DNA of 52,742 nucleotides from Vineibacter terrae (GTDB taxonomy: Bacteria > Pseudomonadota > Alphaproteobacteria > Reyranellales > Reyranellaceae). Made by a program: the position numbers and the translations under genes. The notes beneath the pieces were generated by a model. That model worked only from the letters and a program-made list of their open reading frames with translations. It ran no database searches and was not told where the DNA came from. Shown here piece after piece: positions 17,396-26,283 of this stretch (the stretch's first letter is position 1; each line of letters begins with the position of its first letter). The stretch is from positions 1 through 52,742 of the forward strand of contig NZ_VDUZ01000061.1 in the NCBI RefSeq assembly GCF_008039615.1, written 5' to 3'.

Positions 17396-18691
17396 CTAAC
17401 CAAAGAACAGCTTCGGCAGGAACAGGCTGATGCCGGGCAGCGCGACGAGGATGGCGAGTCGAACGATGTCGGCGCCGAGGAACGGCACGATGCCGCGGAA
17501 GATCGATGTCACCGGCACGTCCGCGAGCATGGCGTTGAGCACGAACACGTTCATGCCGATCGGCGGCGTGATCAGGCCGATCTCGATCACCACAACGATC
17601 AGGACGCCGAACCAGACCGGGTCGTATCCCAGGGCCATCACGATCGGGAAGAAGATGGGCACTGTCAGCAGGATCATGGCCAGCGAGTCGAGCACGCAGC
17701 CCAGGACGAGGTAGATGCCCATCATCACGGCAATGACGGCAAGGGGCGAGAGCGCCATGAAGCGGATCAGCTCGACCAGCGCCTCGGGCATGCCGGCGAA
17801 GCTGACGAACTCGGCGAAGATCAGGGCGCCCATCAGGACGAAGAAGATCATGGCGGTCGTGCGTGCCGTCTCCGAGAGCACGTCGTAGGTGACGGCCGTG
17901 GTGAGGCGCTTGCGGAACGCGGCGAAGACCGTGGCGCCGAAAGCACCGATGCCCGAGGCTTCGGTCGGCGTGAAGAGGCCGCCGTAGATGCCGCCCATGA
18001 CGATCAGGAACAGCGTCAGCACGCCGACGACACCGCGCAGCACCCGCCAGCGCTCGCGCCACGGCATGCGCGGGCCGGCCGGGCCGGAGGCAGGGTCACG
18101 CCACACCGTCCAGCGCACTGCAGCGATGTAGCCGGCGATGCCCACCAGGCCGGGCAGCAGGCCGGCGGCGAACAGCTTGCCGATATGGGTTTCCGTCATC
18201 ACGCCGTAGATCACCATGATGACACTGGGCGGGATCAGGATGCCGAGCGTGCCGCCGGCGGCGATGGCGCCCGTGGCGAGGCGATCGTTGTAGCCGAACC
18301 GCCGCATGGCCGGGAACGACACCTTGGACATCGTCGCCGCCGTGGCGACGGACGAGCCCGACACCGATGCGAAGCCGCCGCAGGCGATCACGGTCGCCAT
18401 CGCCAGCCCACCTTTGCGGTGACCGATAAAAGCGTTCGCCGCGGCATAGAGGTCGTCGGCGAGCCCGGACCGGGCGACCAGGTTGCCCATCAGCACGAAC
18501 ATCGGGATGACGGACAGGGTGTAGGAGTGGCCGGCGTCGCGGATGGTCTGGGCGACCAGCGAGGCTGCGGGTCCGACATCGACGATCGTCGCGTAGCCGA
18601 GGAAGCCGACGAAGCCCAGCGCCAATCCGATCGGCACGCGAAGGAAGATCAGCGAGAAGAGGGCGGCGAAGCCGATGAGCGTCACGGTCAT
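17396..18691 (-). CDS. dctM: TRAP transporter large permease (DctM)
   Basis: Large TRAP permease of standard size, 431 residues, with about a dozen hydrophobic segments. It has both repeats of the family: AAGGTLGILIPPSVIMVIYG in the first half and GLFTPTEASGIGA plus VVIEIGLITPPIGMN in the second. ATG 18691 overlaps the upstream dctQ stop (ATGA). With the neighbouring dctQ and dctP it forms a complete TRAP importer, unlike the pair at the left edge. Confidence 0.95.
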   Translation of the reverse strand: MTVTLIGFAALFSLIFLRVPIGLALGFVGFLGYATIVDVGPAASLVAQTIRDAGHSYTLSVIPMFVLMGNLVARSGLADDLYAAANAFIGHRKGGLAMATVIACGGFASVSGSSVATAATMSKVSFPAMRRFGYNDRLATGAIAAGGTLGILIPPSVIMVIYGVMTETHIGKLFAAGLLPGLVGIAGYIAAVRWTVWRDPASGPAGPRMPWRERWRVLRGVVGVLTLFLIVMGGIYGGLFTPTEASGIGAFGATVFAAFRKRLTTAVTYDVLSETARTTAMIFFVLMGALIFAEFVSFAGMPEALVELIRFMALSPLAVIAVMMGIYLVLGCVLDSLAMILLTVPIFFPIVMALGYDPVWFGVLIVVVIEIGLITPPIGMNVFVLNAMLADVPVTSIFRGIVPFLGADIVRLAILVALPGISLFLPKLFFG

Positions 18692-19203
18692 CGGCCGTGC
18701 CTCGGGGGCCGCAAGGCCGTCAGCAGGAAGGCGCCGGCCAGCACCACGCACATGATGGCGATGAAGGTGACGATCGGCGCCAGCGGTATCTTCAGGTAGG
18801 CGGTGACGTCACCGCCGGCGAAAGCGCGCTTTGCCAGCTCCCAGACCCGCCATGCCGCCACGCCGAGGCAGACGGTGCCCAGCAGGCCGGTCCCTATGGC
18901 CGCCAGCCGCTGCGCCATCCGGGGCATGACGCTGTCGAGGATCTCGATCGAGATATGCTCGTGCCGACGCGTGACGATCGGCAGGGCGCAGAAGATGGTG
19001 ACGACCATCAGGAGCTCGGTCAGCTCTGTCGCCGCCCCCACCGGATGGCCGAAGGCCCGGCCCACGACGTCGGCGGTGGTCAGGAGCGACATGAGGACCA
19101 GGGCGGCTCCGGCAAGCACCAGGCACGAGCGCGAGATCAAGCGCTCGATCCTGGTCATGCCGACGCGTTCTTCGACCTCGGCGTCGGTCGGCAGCTCGGA
19201 CAT
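18688..19203 (-). CDS. dctQ: TRAP transporter small permease (DctQ)
   Basis: Four-helix small permease of 171 residues, partner of the overlapping dctM. Hydrophobic segments lie near residues 25-45, 60-80, 100-120 and 137-162, and the family stretch RRHEHISIEIL occurs between helices two and three. The start chosen, ATG 19203, lies 17 bases after the dctP stop; longer forms upstream would overlap dctP. Confidence 0.92.
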   Translation of the reverse strand: MSELPTDAEVEERVGMTRIERLISRSCLVLAGAALVLMSLLTTADVVGRAFGHPVGAATELTELLMVVTIFCALPIVTRRHEHISIEILDSVMPRMAQRLAAIGTGLLGTVCLGVAAWRVWELAKRAFAGGDVTAYLKIPLAPIVTFIAIMCVVLAGAFLLTALRPPRHGR

Positions 19204-19220
19204 CGTCGCGCCGCCCAAGG

Positions 19221-20249
19221 TCAGTGGCTGGCGGATGCCTGTTTGGCTTCCGCGCGGAATTCCTTGAGGATTTCTTCGGCGTTGCTCAGGCCCTTGGCCT
19301 TGGCCCGCTCGATCCAATGCCGGTCGATCGGCTCGAGGGCCTTGCGCAGCTCCGCCTCGAACGCCGGGCTGATCTTCGTCACCTTGTTGCCGACTCGCCT
19401 GGCCTCGGCCTCGGCCTTGATGTCGCCGTCACGGGCCGTGCCGCCCCAGATGCGGGCGAAATTCTCGCCCGCTGTCTTGCGCAACGCCTCCTGGTCCTGC
19501 GGCGACAGCTTCGCGAACTTCGCGGGATTGATGAACAGCGAGTAGCTGGAGTTGTAGAGCGCGCCGGGAACCACAAGCGTATGCGTGAGCTTGTCGAGCA
19601 GGCCGAAGCTCTGCACCGTCAGCATGGGCATCATGGCGCCGTCGACGATCCCCGCCGACAGCATCTCGTAGATCTCGTTGATCGGCTTCTGGACCGGGAC
19701 GATTCCAAGAAGCTTGGCGGTTTCGATGGTGTTGCCGCCGGCGACCCGGATCTTGAGGCCCTTGAGATCCCCGACGGAGGTGATCTCGTGCCGTGCATTG
19801 TGCAGGCGGCCTTCGCTCACCATCGTGCTCAGCACGACGATGCCTTCGTGCTCGTTGAACTTCGCCAGGTGCTTCTGGAAGATGCGCCAGTAGGCGATGC
19901 TGCTCTCCAGCGACGTCTCGCCCAGCAGCGGCAGCTCGGCCAGCTCCTGCAGCACGAAGCGGCCCGGATTGTAGCCATGCGCCGTGTAGCCGACGTCCGC
20001 CAACCCGTCGCGCACGGCGTCGACCTGTCCACCGACGGCACCGGCGGTCTTAGGCAGGACGCGGAACTTCACCCGGCCCTGGGTCGCTTCCTCGACCTGC
20101 TTGAACCAGGCCGGCAGCATCGTGGTGTTGATCGGGTGACCCGGCGGCACCCACGTGCTCACCGTCAAGGTTGTCGTCTGCGCGGCGACAGGCGTCGCCG
20201 CGAAAAGGGCCAGGGCCGTAGCGAGGCCGAGGGCAAGCGATCGGAACAT
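19221..20249 (-). CDS. dctP: TRAP transporter periplasmic substrate-binding protein (DctP)
   Basis: Extracytoplasmic receptor of the complete TRAP system. The 342-residue precursor has a Sec signal peptide (MFRSLALGLATALALFAATP, cut after VAAQ). It then shows DctP features: STWVPPGHPIN, LADVGYTAHGYNPGRF, and the ligand-arginine region LKGLKIRVAGG. ATG 20249 has a strong GGAGGAGA ribosome site. The promoter is probably in the 212-base gap upstream, where a GATAT palindrome at 20374 resembles one in front of the amidohydrolase gene. Confidence 0.93.
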   Translation of the reverse strand: MFRSLALGLATALALFAATPVAAQTTTLTVSTWVPPGHPINTTMLPAWFKQVEEATQGRVKFRVLPKTAGAVGGQVDAVRDGLADVGYTAHGYNPGRFVLQELAELPLLGETSLESSIAYWRIFQKHLAKFNEHEGIVVLSTMVSEGRLHNARHEITSVGDLKGLKIRVAGGNTIETAKLLGIVPVQKPINEIYEMLSAGIVDGAMMPMLTVQSFGLLDKLTHTLVVPGALYNSSYSLFINPAKFAKLSPQDQEALRKTAGENFARIWGGTARDGDIKAEAEARRVGNKVTKISPAFEAELRKALEPIDRHWIERAKAKGLSNAEEILKEFRAEAKQASASH

Positions 20250-20373
20250 GTGTCTCCTCCTTGTGTGGGCTTTTCTTGGTCTTGTCTGAGGCGCGGGTTG
20301 CCCCGGCACGCCGAATGAATCGTCGTTCACCGATAGTCCGGATCGCGCCGCGGGGCAATTCGTTCAGCCATGT

Positions 20374-20387
20374 GATATTTCGATATT
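20374..20387. promoter_or_regulatory. Candidate operator upstream of dctP
   Basis: The 14-base element GATATTTCGATATT lies 125 bases before the dctP start. It has ATAT half-sites four bases apart and resembles, on the opposite strand, the GATATGCGAATATC element between the amidohydrolase and iclR genes. Binding by the nearby IclR protein is inference from position and similarity only. Confidence 0.35.
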
Positions 20388-20461
20388 ATGTATGTGGAGC
20401 GCAGCCGAATGCAGGACGACCGCGAACCTCACGCCGGCGGCGTTTGTTTTTGACGCTCGCG

Positions 20462-22141
20462 TCAAACAAAGTCGCGCAGCACGCGACCGGGCCGCACCGG
20501 CGTCGGCACGACACCGCGCTCATCGGCGACCGGGCGGCCATTCACCCATACGCCGTGCACCCCGAGCCCCGGTGTGACGAGTCGTGCGGCGCCGCCGGGC
20601 AGGTCGCGCTGGCGCCGCTTGGGGCCGCGCGCGACGGTGGCCGGATCGAACAGGAAAAGGTCGGCCGCCAGGCCGGCTGCCAGGCGACCGCGGTCCTGGA
20701 TACCGAAGATGTCGGCTGGCTGGGTCGTCAGCTTGCGGACCGCCTCCGCCAGGCTCATCACCTGGAGCTCCCGGCTCCAGCGGCCCAGCAAGTGCAGGCC
20801 GAACCCGGCGTCGCACAGGAAGGTCAGGTGCGCGCCCGCGTCGGAGAGCGTGACATAGTTGTCGGGATGATTGACGAGGGACGCCACCGCCTCCTCGTCG
20901 GCGTTCAGGAGCACGGCCGTGAACAGCGTGTCGAGGTTCTCCTGCAGCGCCAGGTCGAGCAGCGCATCGAGGGGATGGGCGGCATGCCGCGAGCCGGCCA
21001 GCTCTTCGATCGACAGGCCTTCAAGCGCGGCGTTGCCGGACTGCGTCGTCTCGACGACATGCAGCTTGTGCCACTCGCTGTTGAAGGCGCGCAGGCCGCG
21101 GAACTTGACGAGGTCCTGTTTGACCGAGTCACGGAACGTAGGGTCGGCGTAAAGGCGGCTGAGCGCGGCACCTTTCGCCTCCATGGCGGGCTTCCATGCC
21201 GGCAGGCCTTCGAAGATGTAGGCGCTCTTCATGGTGAAATCCATGGTGAGCGGGCAGCAGGACACCTCACCCCACATGCGGACACCGCGGGCGCGTCCCG
21301 CCGCGATCTCATCAAGGAAGCCTTGCGCACGACCGGGGTTGGCGGGGTTGTGAAGGAAGCCGGAGATCAGGGCCGGGCGGCCGCATCGCGCGGCCAGCGA
21401 CTCGATCTCGGCAATGCTCGTGCAGGCCCCTTTGGTGGTCATGAACACGCCACGCCCGGCCTCGCCGAGCGCGCCCGTCAGGGCTTCCATCTCCCGCCTG
21501 TCGGCCAGCCGCGACGGCATCGGGATGCCATTCTCGCCGTTGTGCGGCTCATTGGTCGTGGAGGAGAACCCGGCCGCGCCGGCCTCGACAGCCTCCTTCA
21601 CGATCGTGGCCATGCGCGCGATCTCGGCATCGCTGGCGGCACGACGGGAGGCGTCCTCGCGAAGGACATAGGTGCGGACCGAGGAGTGGCCGACGAAGGC
21701 CGCGACGTTGGGGCCCACGCCGCGGGCCTCGATCATCGCTAGGTATTCCGGAAAGGTCTCGAAATCCCACGCGATGCCGGTCCGCAGCGCGTCGAGGGAC
21801 ATGCCTTCCACGTGCGTGAGGTTGCGCATCGTGAGGTCGCGGTCCTCGGGACGGCAGGGGGCGATGGTGAACCCGCAATTGCCCATCACGACGGTCGTGA
21901 CACCGAGCGCAGGGGAGGGATCGACGAACGGATCCCACGTGACCTGCGCGTCATAGTGCGTATGGCCATCGATGATGCCGGGCATGAGGGCGAGGCCGTC
22001 GGCGTCGACGGTCTCGCGGCCGTGCCCGAGCCCGATGCCGATCGCGGCGATGCGATCGCCGTTCACCGCGAGGTCGCCGTGGTATGGCTCGCCACCCGTG
22101 CCGTCCACGATCAACGCATTGCGAATCACCAGGTCATGCAT
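20462..22141 (-). CDS. N-acyl-D-amino-acid deacylase-like amidohydrolase
   Basis: Metal-dependent amidohydrolase of the D-aminoacylase/dihydroorotase superfamily, 559 residues, cleaving an amide or N-acyl bond. It has the N-terminal beta-domain motif IVDGTGGEPYHGDLAV, the metal pair H60/H62 in DGHTHYD, HSSVR near 150, and the late Asp in LSDAGAHLTF. No signal peptide is present, so it acts in the cytoplasm. ATG 22141 has GAGGAG upstream. It heads the run leading to dctPQM and the acyl-CoA ligase, so it may split an imported N-acyl compound into an acid for activation. Confidence 0.9.
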   Translation of the reverse strand: MHDLVIRNALIVDGTGGEPYHGDLAVNGDRIAAIGIGLGHGRETVDADGLALMPGIIDGHTHYDAQVTWDPFVDPSPALGVTTVVMGNCGFTIAPCRPEDRDLTMRNLTHVEGMSLDALRTGIAWDFETFPEYLAMIEARGVGPNVAAFVGHSSVRTYVLREDASRRAASDAEIARMATIVKEAVEAGAAGFSSTTNEPHNGENGIPMPSRLADRREMEALTGALGEAGRGVFMTTKGACTSIAEIESLAARCGRPALISGFLHNPANPGRAQGFLDEIAAGRARGVRMWGEVSCCPLTMDFTMKSAYIFEGLPAWKPAMEAKGAALSRLYADPTFRDSVKQDLVKFRGLRAFNSEWHKLHVVETTQSGNAALEGLSIEELAGSRHAAHPLDALLDLALQENLDTLFTAVLLNADEEAVASLVNHPDNYVTLSDAGAHLTFLCDAGFGLHLLGRWSRELQVMSLAEAVRKLTTQPADIFGIQDRGRLAAGLAADLFLFDPATVARGPKRRQRDLPGGAARLVTPGLGVHGVWVNGRPVADERGVVPTPVRPGRVLRDFV

Positions 22142-22228
22142 CGCCACCACTCCTCGCCGCCATCGGCTGATCGGTCGCGGGAGAGTGTAGGAGCAGGGAT
22201 GGAGCGATGGCAACGCCATCATGTTGGT

Positions 22229-22242
22229 GATATGCGAATATC
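22229..22242. promoter_or_regulatory. Candidate operator between amidohydrolase and iclR genes
   Basis: Palindrome GATAT-GCGA-ATATC lies 88 bases before the amidohydrolase start and about 260 before iclR. It resembles the element upstream of dctP. Position between a divergent regulator and its presumed target supports an operator, but this is inference. Confidence 0.4.
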
Positions 22243-22279
22243 AGCCTGCTGATGTCGGACTTGCGCGAAGCACTCATCT

Positions 22280-22412
22280 GTCATCCTGAGCGCAGCGAAG
22301 GATCTTTTGGACCGTCGTTTCGCACGAGCGGAACGTATCGGCGCACGGATATCGAGGGTGCTTCCCGTGCGGTCCCACGGCCCAAAAGATCCTTCGCTGC
22401 GCTCAGGATGAC
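22280..22412. repeat. REP-like inverted repeat, copy 5
   Basis: Arms GTCATCCTGAGCGCAGCGAA and TTCGCTGCGCTCAGGATGAC enclose a middle that also pairs in part (GATCTTTTGGACC against GGCCCAAAAGATC). It takes up much of the 362-base gap 22142-22503 between the divergent amidohydrolase and iclR genes. The rest of the gap holds the palindrome at 22229 and the iclR ribosome site. Confidence 0.85.
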
Positions 22413-22503
22413 AGCGGCGTTGACCTCCGGGATGTGTCCACGCCATGGCGCTCTCGCGGGGAGGGGTGTAGGAGCGATAACCTTGCGTCGCACCGGGGGA
22501 AGC

Positions 22504-23349
22504 GTGGAACGTCGCAGCCAGTCAGTCGCCAGCATCGAGCCCGCAACGGACGAGCAGGCGGTCGTCAAGTCGGCCGCCCGCGTCCTGCGTGTCTTCGAGC
22601 TGTTCGGCGACATCCAGCGTGCCGCGCGGGCGGGCGAGATCGCCGAGCGGCTTGGCTTCCCGCAGTCGTCGACCTCGGTGTTGCTGAAAAGCCTTGCTCA
22701 GATCGGGTATCTCGAATTCGATCCCGCCGGCCGGACGTATCTTCCGTCCGCGCGCGTGGCGCTGCTTGGTGCCTGGCTATCGAATGCAGAAGGCAGCATC
22801 GCGCCGGTGATGGAGCTGATGGAGGAGCTCAGCCAGGAAACGGGCATGACCATCACGCTGTCGTCGCGCAACGGCATCTATGCCCAGTACATCCACGTCA
22901 TCCAGGCGACCAGCACGCTGCGGCTTCACACGCCCACAGGCACGAACCGGCTGCTCGTATGGTCGGCAGCCGGCTTCGCGCTGATCAGCGACATGGACGA
23001 TTCCTGGATCAAGTCGATGGTCCATCGCACCCGCAGCGAGGTGGTGGCCGGGCGGCGGAAGATCAATGCCGCCGCGGTCCAGGAGCATGTCCGGACATTT
23101 CGCCGGCAGGGCTACTTTTTTTCCAGGGAGCTCGTGACGCCCGGGGGCGGCCACATCTCGATGCGGCTGCCGGATCTCGACGGCACGCGGATGCGGCCGC
23201 TGGCGATCGGCATTTCCGGCTGGGTCGAGGACGTCCAGCGCGACGAGTCGCGCTTCGTGCGAGCGATGCGACGCGCGATCGACGTGCATTTCCGTCCACG
23301 CCGCTTGACCGCAAAGGGGCGGTCAAAACGGAACGCTCCGGGCGTGTGA
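22504..23349 (+). CDS. IclR-family transcriptional regulator
   Basis: One-component regulator of 281 residues: an N-terminal winged helix-turn-helix (about 20-80, with RAARAGEIAERLGFPQSSTSVLLKSL in pieces) and a C-terminal IclR effector domain with SSRNGIYAQYIHVI and TGTNRLLVWSAAG. GTG 22504 has GGGGGAAG just upstream; a TTG at 22483 with AGGAG before it is an alternative. It is divergent from the amidohydrolase gene and is the likely regulator of the amidohydrolase-TRAP-ligase run. Confidence 0.9.
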   Translation: MERRSQSVASIEPATDEQAVVKSAARVLRVFELFGDIQRAARAGEIAERLGFPQSSTSVLLKSLAQIGYLEFDPAGRTYLPSARVALLGAWLSNAEGSIAPVMELMEELSQETGMTITLSSRNGIYAQYIHVIQATSTLRLHTPTGTNRLLVWSAAGFALISDMDDSWIKSMVHRTRSEVVAGRRKINAAAVQEHVRTFRRQGYFFSRELVTPGGGHISMRLPDLDGTRMRPLAIGISGWVEDVQRDESRFVRAMRRAIDVHFRPRRLTAKGRSKRNAPGV

Positions 23350-23688
23350 TCCATTCCTTCTCCGGAGGACAGGACGATCACGTGTGGCGGCCGGTGATCC
23401 TGCAACACGTCAAACTGTTGGGAGGCGATTGGTTGCCGATTTGTTCTTGATATTTGGCCGCCGATCGAGTACAAATAGTGTGATGGCACTGGTATTCCGT
23501 GCCGGCGTGATCGGATTCCAGTTCGGCGTTGCGGGGTTTCTGTCGGTTTCCGTCAGTTTCTGTCGGCCCCGAAAAAGCCGCTCAACTCATTGGAAGCGCG
23601 TCCAAAATGAGTTTCTGTCGTTTCTGTCGGAAGAAATCGCCTTCCCCCGCGAGGCACTGTGGGTGACACATCGTGCTGGAGGTCGGCT

Positions 23689-23813
23689 GTCATCCTGGGT
23701 GAGGCGACGGATCCTCTGGCCATCGGACTGCACGGGAGCCAACGATGACGCTCTGCGCCAACGCCGTTCGTGCAAAACGACGTCTAAAAGATCTTCGCTT
23801 CGCGCGGGATGAC
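23689..23813. repeat. REP-like inverted repeat, copy 6 (degenerate)
   Basis: Left end GTCATCCTGGGTGAGGCGAC and right end ATCTTCGCTTCGCGCGGGAT-GAC are the family termini with several mismatches and a long unpaired middle. It looks like an older copy than the others. Confidence 0.65.
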
Positions 23814-23914
23814 ACAGGGAACCGCGCATGGCGCGGTCAGCGCAAATGGCGCAGACAATCCTGACCGATCTGTCCGCATTTGCCGCGACCGAGGGGCCGC
23901 TGGTGACGGCGCGG

Positions 23915-23953
23915 TTGCCAGCCCGTTATGGTGTTGCAATAGTCGATCCAACA
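23915..23953 (+). promoter_or_regulatory. Candidate promoter/operator of the phyH cluster
   Basis: TTGCCA (23915-23920) and CAATAG (23937-23942), 16 bases apart, make a weak sigma-70-like promoter. An inverted pair TGTTG/CAACA (23932-23936 and 23949-23953) overlaps the -10 site and could be an operator. The first gene starts at 23981. Assigned by eye only. Confidence 0.3.
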
Positions 23954-23980
23954 CAACAAGGCCTATGCGGGAGAAGCGCC

Positions 23981-24814
23981 ATGCCATCCGTTCTGAGCCC
24001 GGCTCAGATCGCCGAGTACAACGAGCGCGGCTTCGTCATCGCGCGCGGCATGTTCTCGCCGGCGGAGATGGATCTGCTGACGCGGGCGATGGAGGAAGAC
24101 CCGGCGGTGCGCGGCCACGTGCTGGACCGGCTCGACGGCGAGGGGCGCTCGACCCGGATCTCGCTGTGGAACCGGGCCGGCGACAGCGTCTATGGGCTGG
24201 CGGCGCGATGCGCGCGCATGGTCGACACCAGCGAGACGCTGCTGGGCGGCGCGGTGTACCACTACCAGTCCAAGCTGACGGCCAAGGAGCCGGCGGTCGG
24301 CGGCGCCTGGGAATGGCACCAGGACTATGGCTACTGGTACTACAATGGCTGCCTGCGGCCGGACATGCTGTCCTGCATGATCGCGCTCGACCGCACGACC
24401 CGGGAGAACGGCTGCCTGCAGATCGTGGAGGGCAGCCACCGGCTGGGCCGCATCGACCATACGCCGCTGACCCAGGGCCAGAACGAGGTCGACCCCAAGC
24501 GGATGACGCATATCTTGGCGCGCCACCCGATCGCCTACTGCGAGCTGGAAGCGGGCGACGTCCTGATCTTCCACTGCAACGCCATCCACCGCAGCGATGC
24601 CAACCGCTCCGACAAGCGCCGGTGGACCCTGCTGATCTGCTACAACCGGGTCGACAACGACACCATCACCCGGGACGACGACCGCTACTACGTGCCCCTC
24701 GACAAGGTCGATGACGCCGCCATCCTGCGTGCCGGACTGGCGTTCTCGCGCAGCGACCAGGAGCACTTCGCCTCGAAGCCCTACGTGCCCAGGCTGCCGA
24801 CGGCGGCGGAGTAG
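23981..24814 (+). CDS. Phytanoyl-CoA dioxygenase (PhyH) family protein
   Basis: Fe(II)/2-oxoglutarate dioxygenase of 277 residues. The iron ligands are H113 and D115 in WHQDYGYWY and H203 in FHCNAIHRS, with an Arg near 213 expected to bind 2-oxoglutarate. ENGCLQIVEGSHRLGR is the family's conserved loop. ATG 23981 follows GGGAGAAG. Members hydroxylate lipids, amino acids or small natural products. It opens a long plus-strand cluster and is 35 bases before an FAD oxidoreductase gene, suggesting both act on the same imported compound. Confidence 0.9.
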   Translation: MPSVLSPAQIAEYNERGFVIARGMFSPAEMDLLTRAMEEDPAVRGHVLDRLDGEGRSTRISLWNRAGDSVYGLAARCARMVDTSETLLGGAVYHYQSKLTAKEPAVGGAWEWHQDYGYWYYNGCLRPDMLSCMIALDRTTRENGCLQIVEGSHRLGRIDHTPLTQGQNEVDPKRMTHILARHPIAYCELEAGDVLIFHCNAIHRSDANRSDKRRWTLLICYNRVDNDTITRDDDRYYVPLDKVDDAAILRAGLAFSRSDQEHFASKPYVPRLPTAAE

Positions 24815-24849
24815 GACCGGGCAGTTGCGTATGAGTGGGAGGACGCGCC

Positions 24850-26181
24850 GTGGCCGCTGACATCTTCCATCGCGACTTCAAGGCGGCGCCCTGGTGGTGG
24901 GAGTGGTGGCACCCGTCCAACGCGCTGTCGCAGGATCCACCGCGCAAGACCGACGTCCTGATCGTCGGCGCCGGCTACGGCGGGCTGTCGACGGCGCTGG
25001 AACTGCGGCGCGGCGGCATCGACGCCGTGGTGCTGGAGAAGGGCGATTTCGGCGTCGGCGCCAGCTCGCGCAACGGCGGCATGGTGAGCGGCGGGGTGAA
25101 CCTGGGCAAGGGGATCTCGGGCAAGAGCCGCGACGCCGACGGCTGGCAGGCGCGCAAGAAGGCCCTGCTGGCCAGCGGCGTCGAATCGATGACCGCGATC
25201 GAGGACATCATCGCCCGCGAAGGCCTGCAGGCGCACTACATCCGGCATGGCCGCTTCATGGGCGCCTTCACCCCGGCGCACTATGCCGACCTCGCCGGCA
25301 AGGTCGACGATTTCAATGCCCTGGCCCAGGCCGGCGCCGAGATGCTGCCACGGGAGCGCCAGCGCGAGGCGATCGGGTCGGACTACTATTGCGGCGGCAT
25401 GCTGGTCGAGCGCGCAGGCCATCTCCATCCCGCCTGCTACTACGGCAGCCTGCTGGCGGCGGCCCACAAGGCCGGGGCGGTGCTCTGCGCCCAGACCGAA
25501 GCGCTGGCCTACGAGCGCAAGCCGGGCGGCGGCTACGTGGTCAGGACCAGCAAGGGCGCCATCGAGGCCACCGAGGTCGTCGTCGCCACGAACGGCTATA
25601 CCGGTGACGTCACGCCCTACCTGAGGCGCCGGCTGGTGCCGGTGGCCAGCCATATCATCGCCACCGAGGAGCTGCCGGACGGCTTGCCCGAGACGCTGAT
25701 CCCCAACAGCCGGGCAGTGGCCGACACCAAGCGCGTGCTGACCTATTACCGGCTGTCGCCCGACGGCAAGCGCCTGATCTTCGGCGGCCGGGCGCGCTTC
25801 ACCCAGGCGCCGCCGCAGGTCAGCGCGCCGGTGCTGCATCGCTACATGACCGACCGGTTCCCGCAGCTCAAGGGCGTGAAGATCACCCATGCCTGGACCG
25901 GCAATGTCGCGTTCGCCTTCGACTGGCTGCCGCACATGGGCCGCACGCCGGACGGCTTGCGCTACCTGATGGCGTGCAACGGCAACGGCGTGGCCATGAT
26001 GACCTATCTCGGCCGCGAGACCGCGCGCAAGATCCGCGGCGGCTCGAACGCGCCGGCCAACGCCTTCGACACCGACGATTTCCCGACCCGGCGCTTCTAC
26101 AACGGCGATCCGTCCTGGGCATTGCCGGTCGTCGGCGCCTGGTACCGTTTTCGCGATTGGTGGGACCGCCGCGCAGCGTAG
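24850..26181 (+). CDS. FAD-dependent oxidoreductase (DAO/amine-oxidase type)
   Basis: D-amino-acid-oxidase-fold flavoenzyme of 443 residues, probably oxidising a secondary amine or amino acid C-N bond. The FAD motif VGAGYGGLS is near 39-47, followed by VVLEKGDFGVGASSRNGG, and a C-terminal substrate region with TGNVAFAFDWLPHMG and MACNGNGVAMMTYLG. The N-terminal Trp-rich WWWEWWHPS is like the gamma-glutamylputrescine oxidase/PuuB group. GTG 24850 is preceded by GGAGG. No signal peptide, so cytoplasmic. Confidence 0.9.
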   Translation: MAADIFHRDFKAAPWWWEWWHPSNALSQDPPRKTDVLIVGAGYGGLSTALELRRGGIDAVVLEKGDFGVGASSRNGGMVSGGVNLGKGISGKSRDADGWQARKKALLASGVESMTAIEDIIAREGLQAHYIRHGRFMGAFTPAHYADLAGKVDDFNALAQAGAEMLPRERQREAIGSDYYCGGMLVERAGHLHPACYYGSLLAAAHKAGAVLCAQTEALAYERKPGGGYVVRTSKGAIEATEVVVATNGYTGDVTPYLRRRLVPVASHIIATEELPDGLPETLIPNSRAVADTKRVLTYYRLSPDGKRLIFGGRARFTQAPPQVSAPVLHRYMTDRFPQLKGVKITHAWTGNVAFAFDWLPHMGRTPDGLRYLMACNGNGVAMMTYLGRETARKIRGGSNAPANAFDTDDFPTRRFYNGDPSWALPVVGAWYRFRDWWDRRAA

Positions 26182-26283
26182 CCGGCGTCAACGTGAGCGG
26201 CCGCTTCGCGTGCGCGGCATGGCTGGCATCCAATTTGCGTTGACGTATACTCGGCGATGGAGGTTTCGCTTAAGGGGGCTCTC

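Larger units (their letters stand above)
23350..23980. other. Gene-free region with TTTCTGTCG direct repeats
   Basis: 631 bases without a convincing gene. From 23537 to 23630 there are several copies of TTTCTGTCGG or close variants in one orientation (23537, a variant at 23547, 23557, 23612, 23621), in sequence more AT-rich than its neighbours. A REP-like copy follows at 23689-23813. A short plus-strand reading frame from 23483 runs straight through these repeats and has no ribosome site, so I do not call it. Confidence 0.6.

Noticed and set aside
19224-20318. 364-codon plus-strand frame opposite dctP
   Set aside because: Antisense shadow; dctP has a signal peptide, ribosome site and family motifs.
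23483-23812. Short plus-strand frame across the TTTCTGTCG repeats
   Set aside because: It runs through direct repeats and then a REP-like copy, lacks a ribosome site and has no protein-like pattern.
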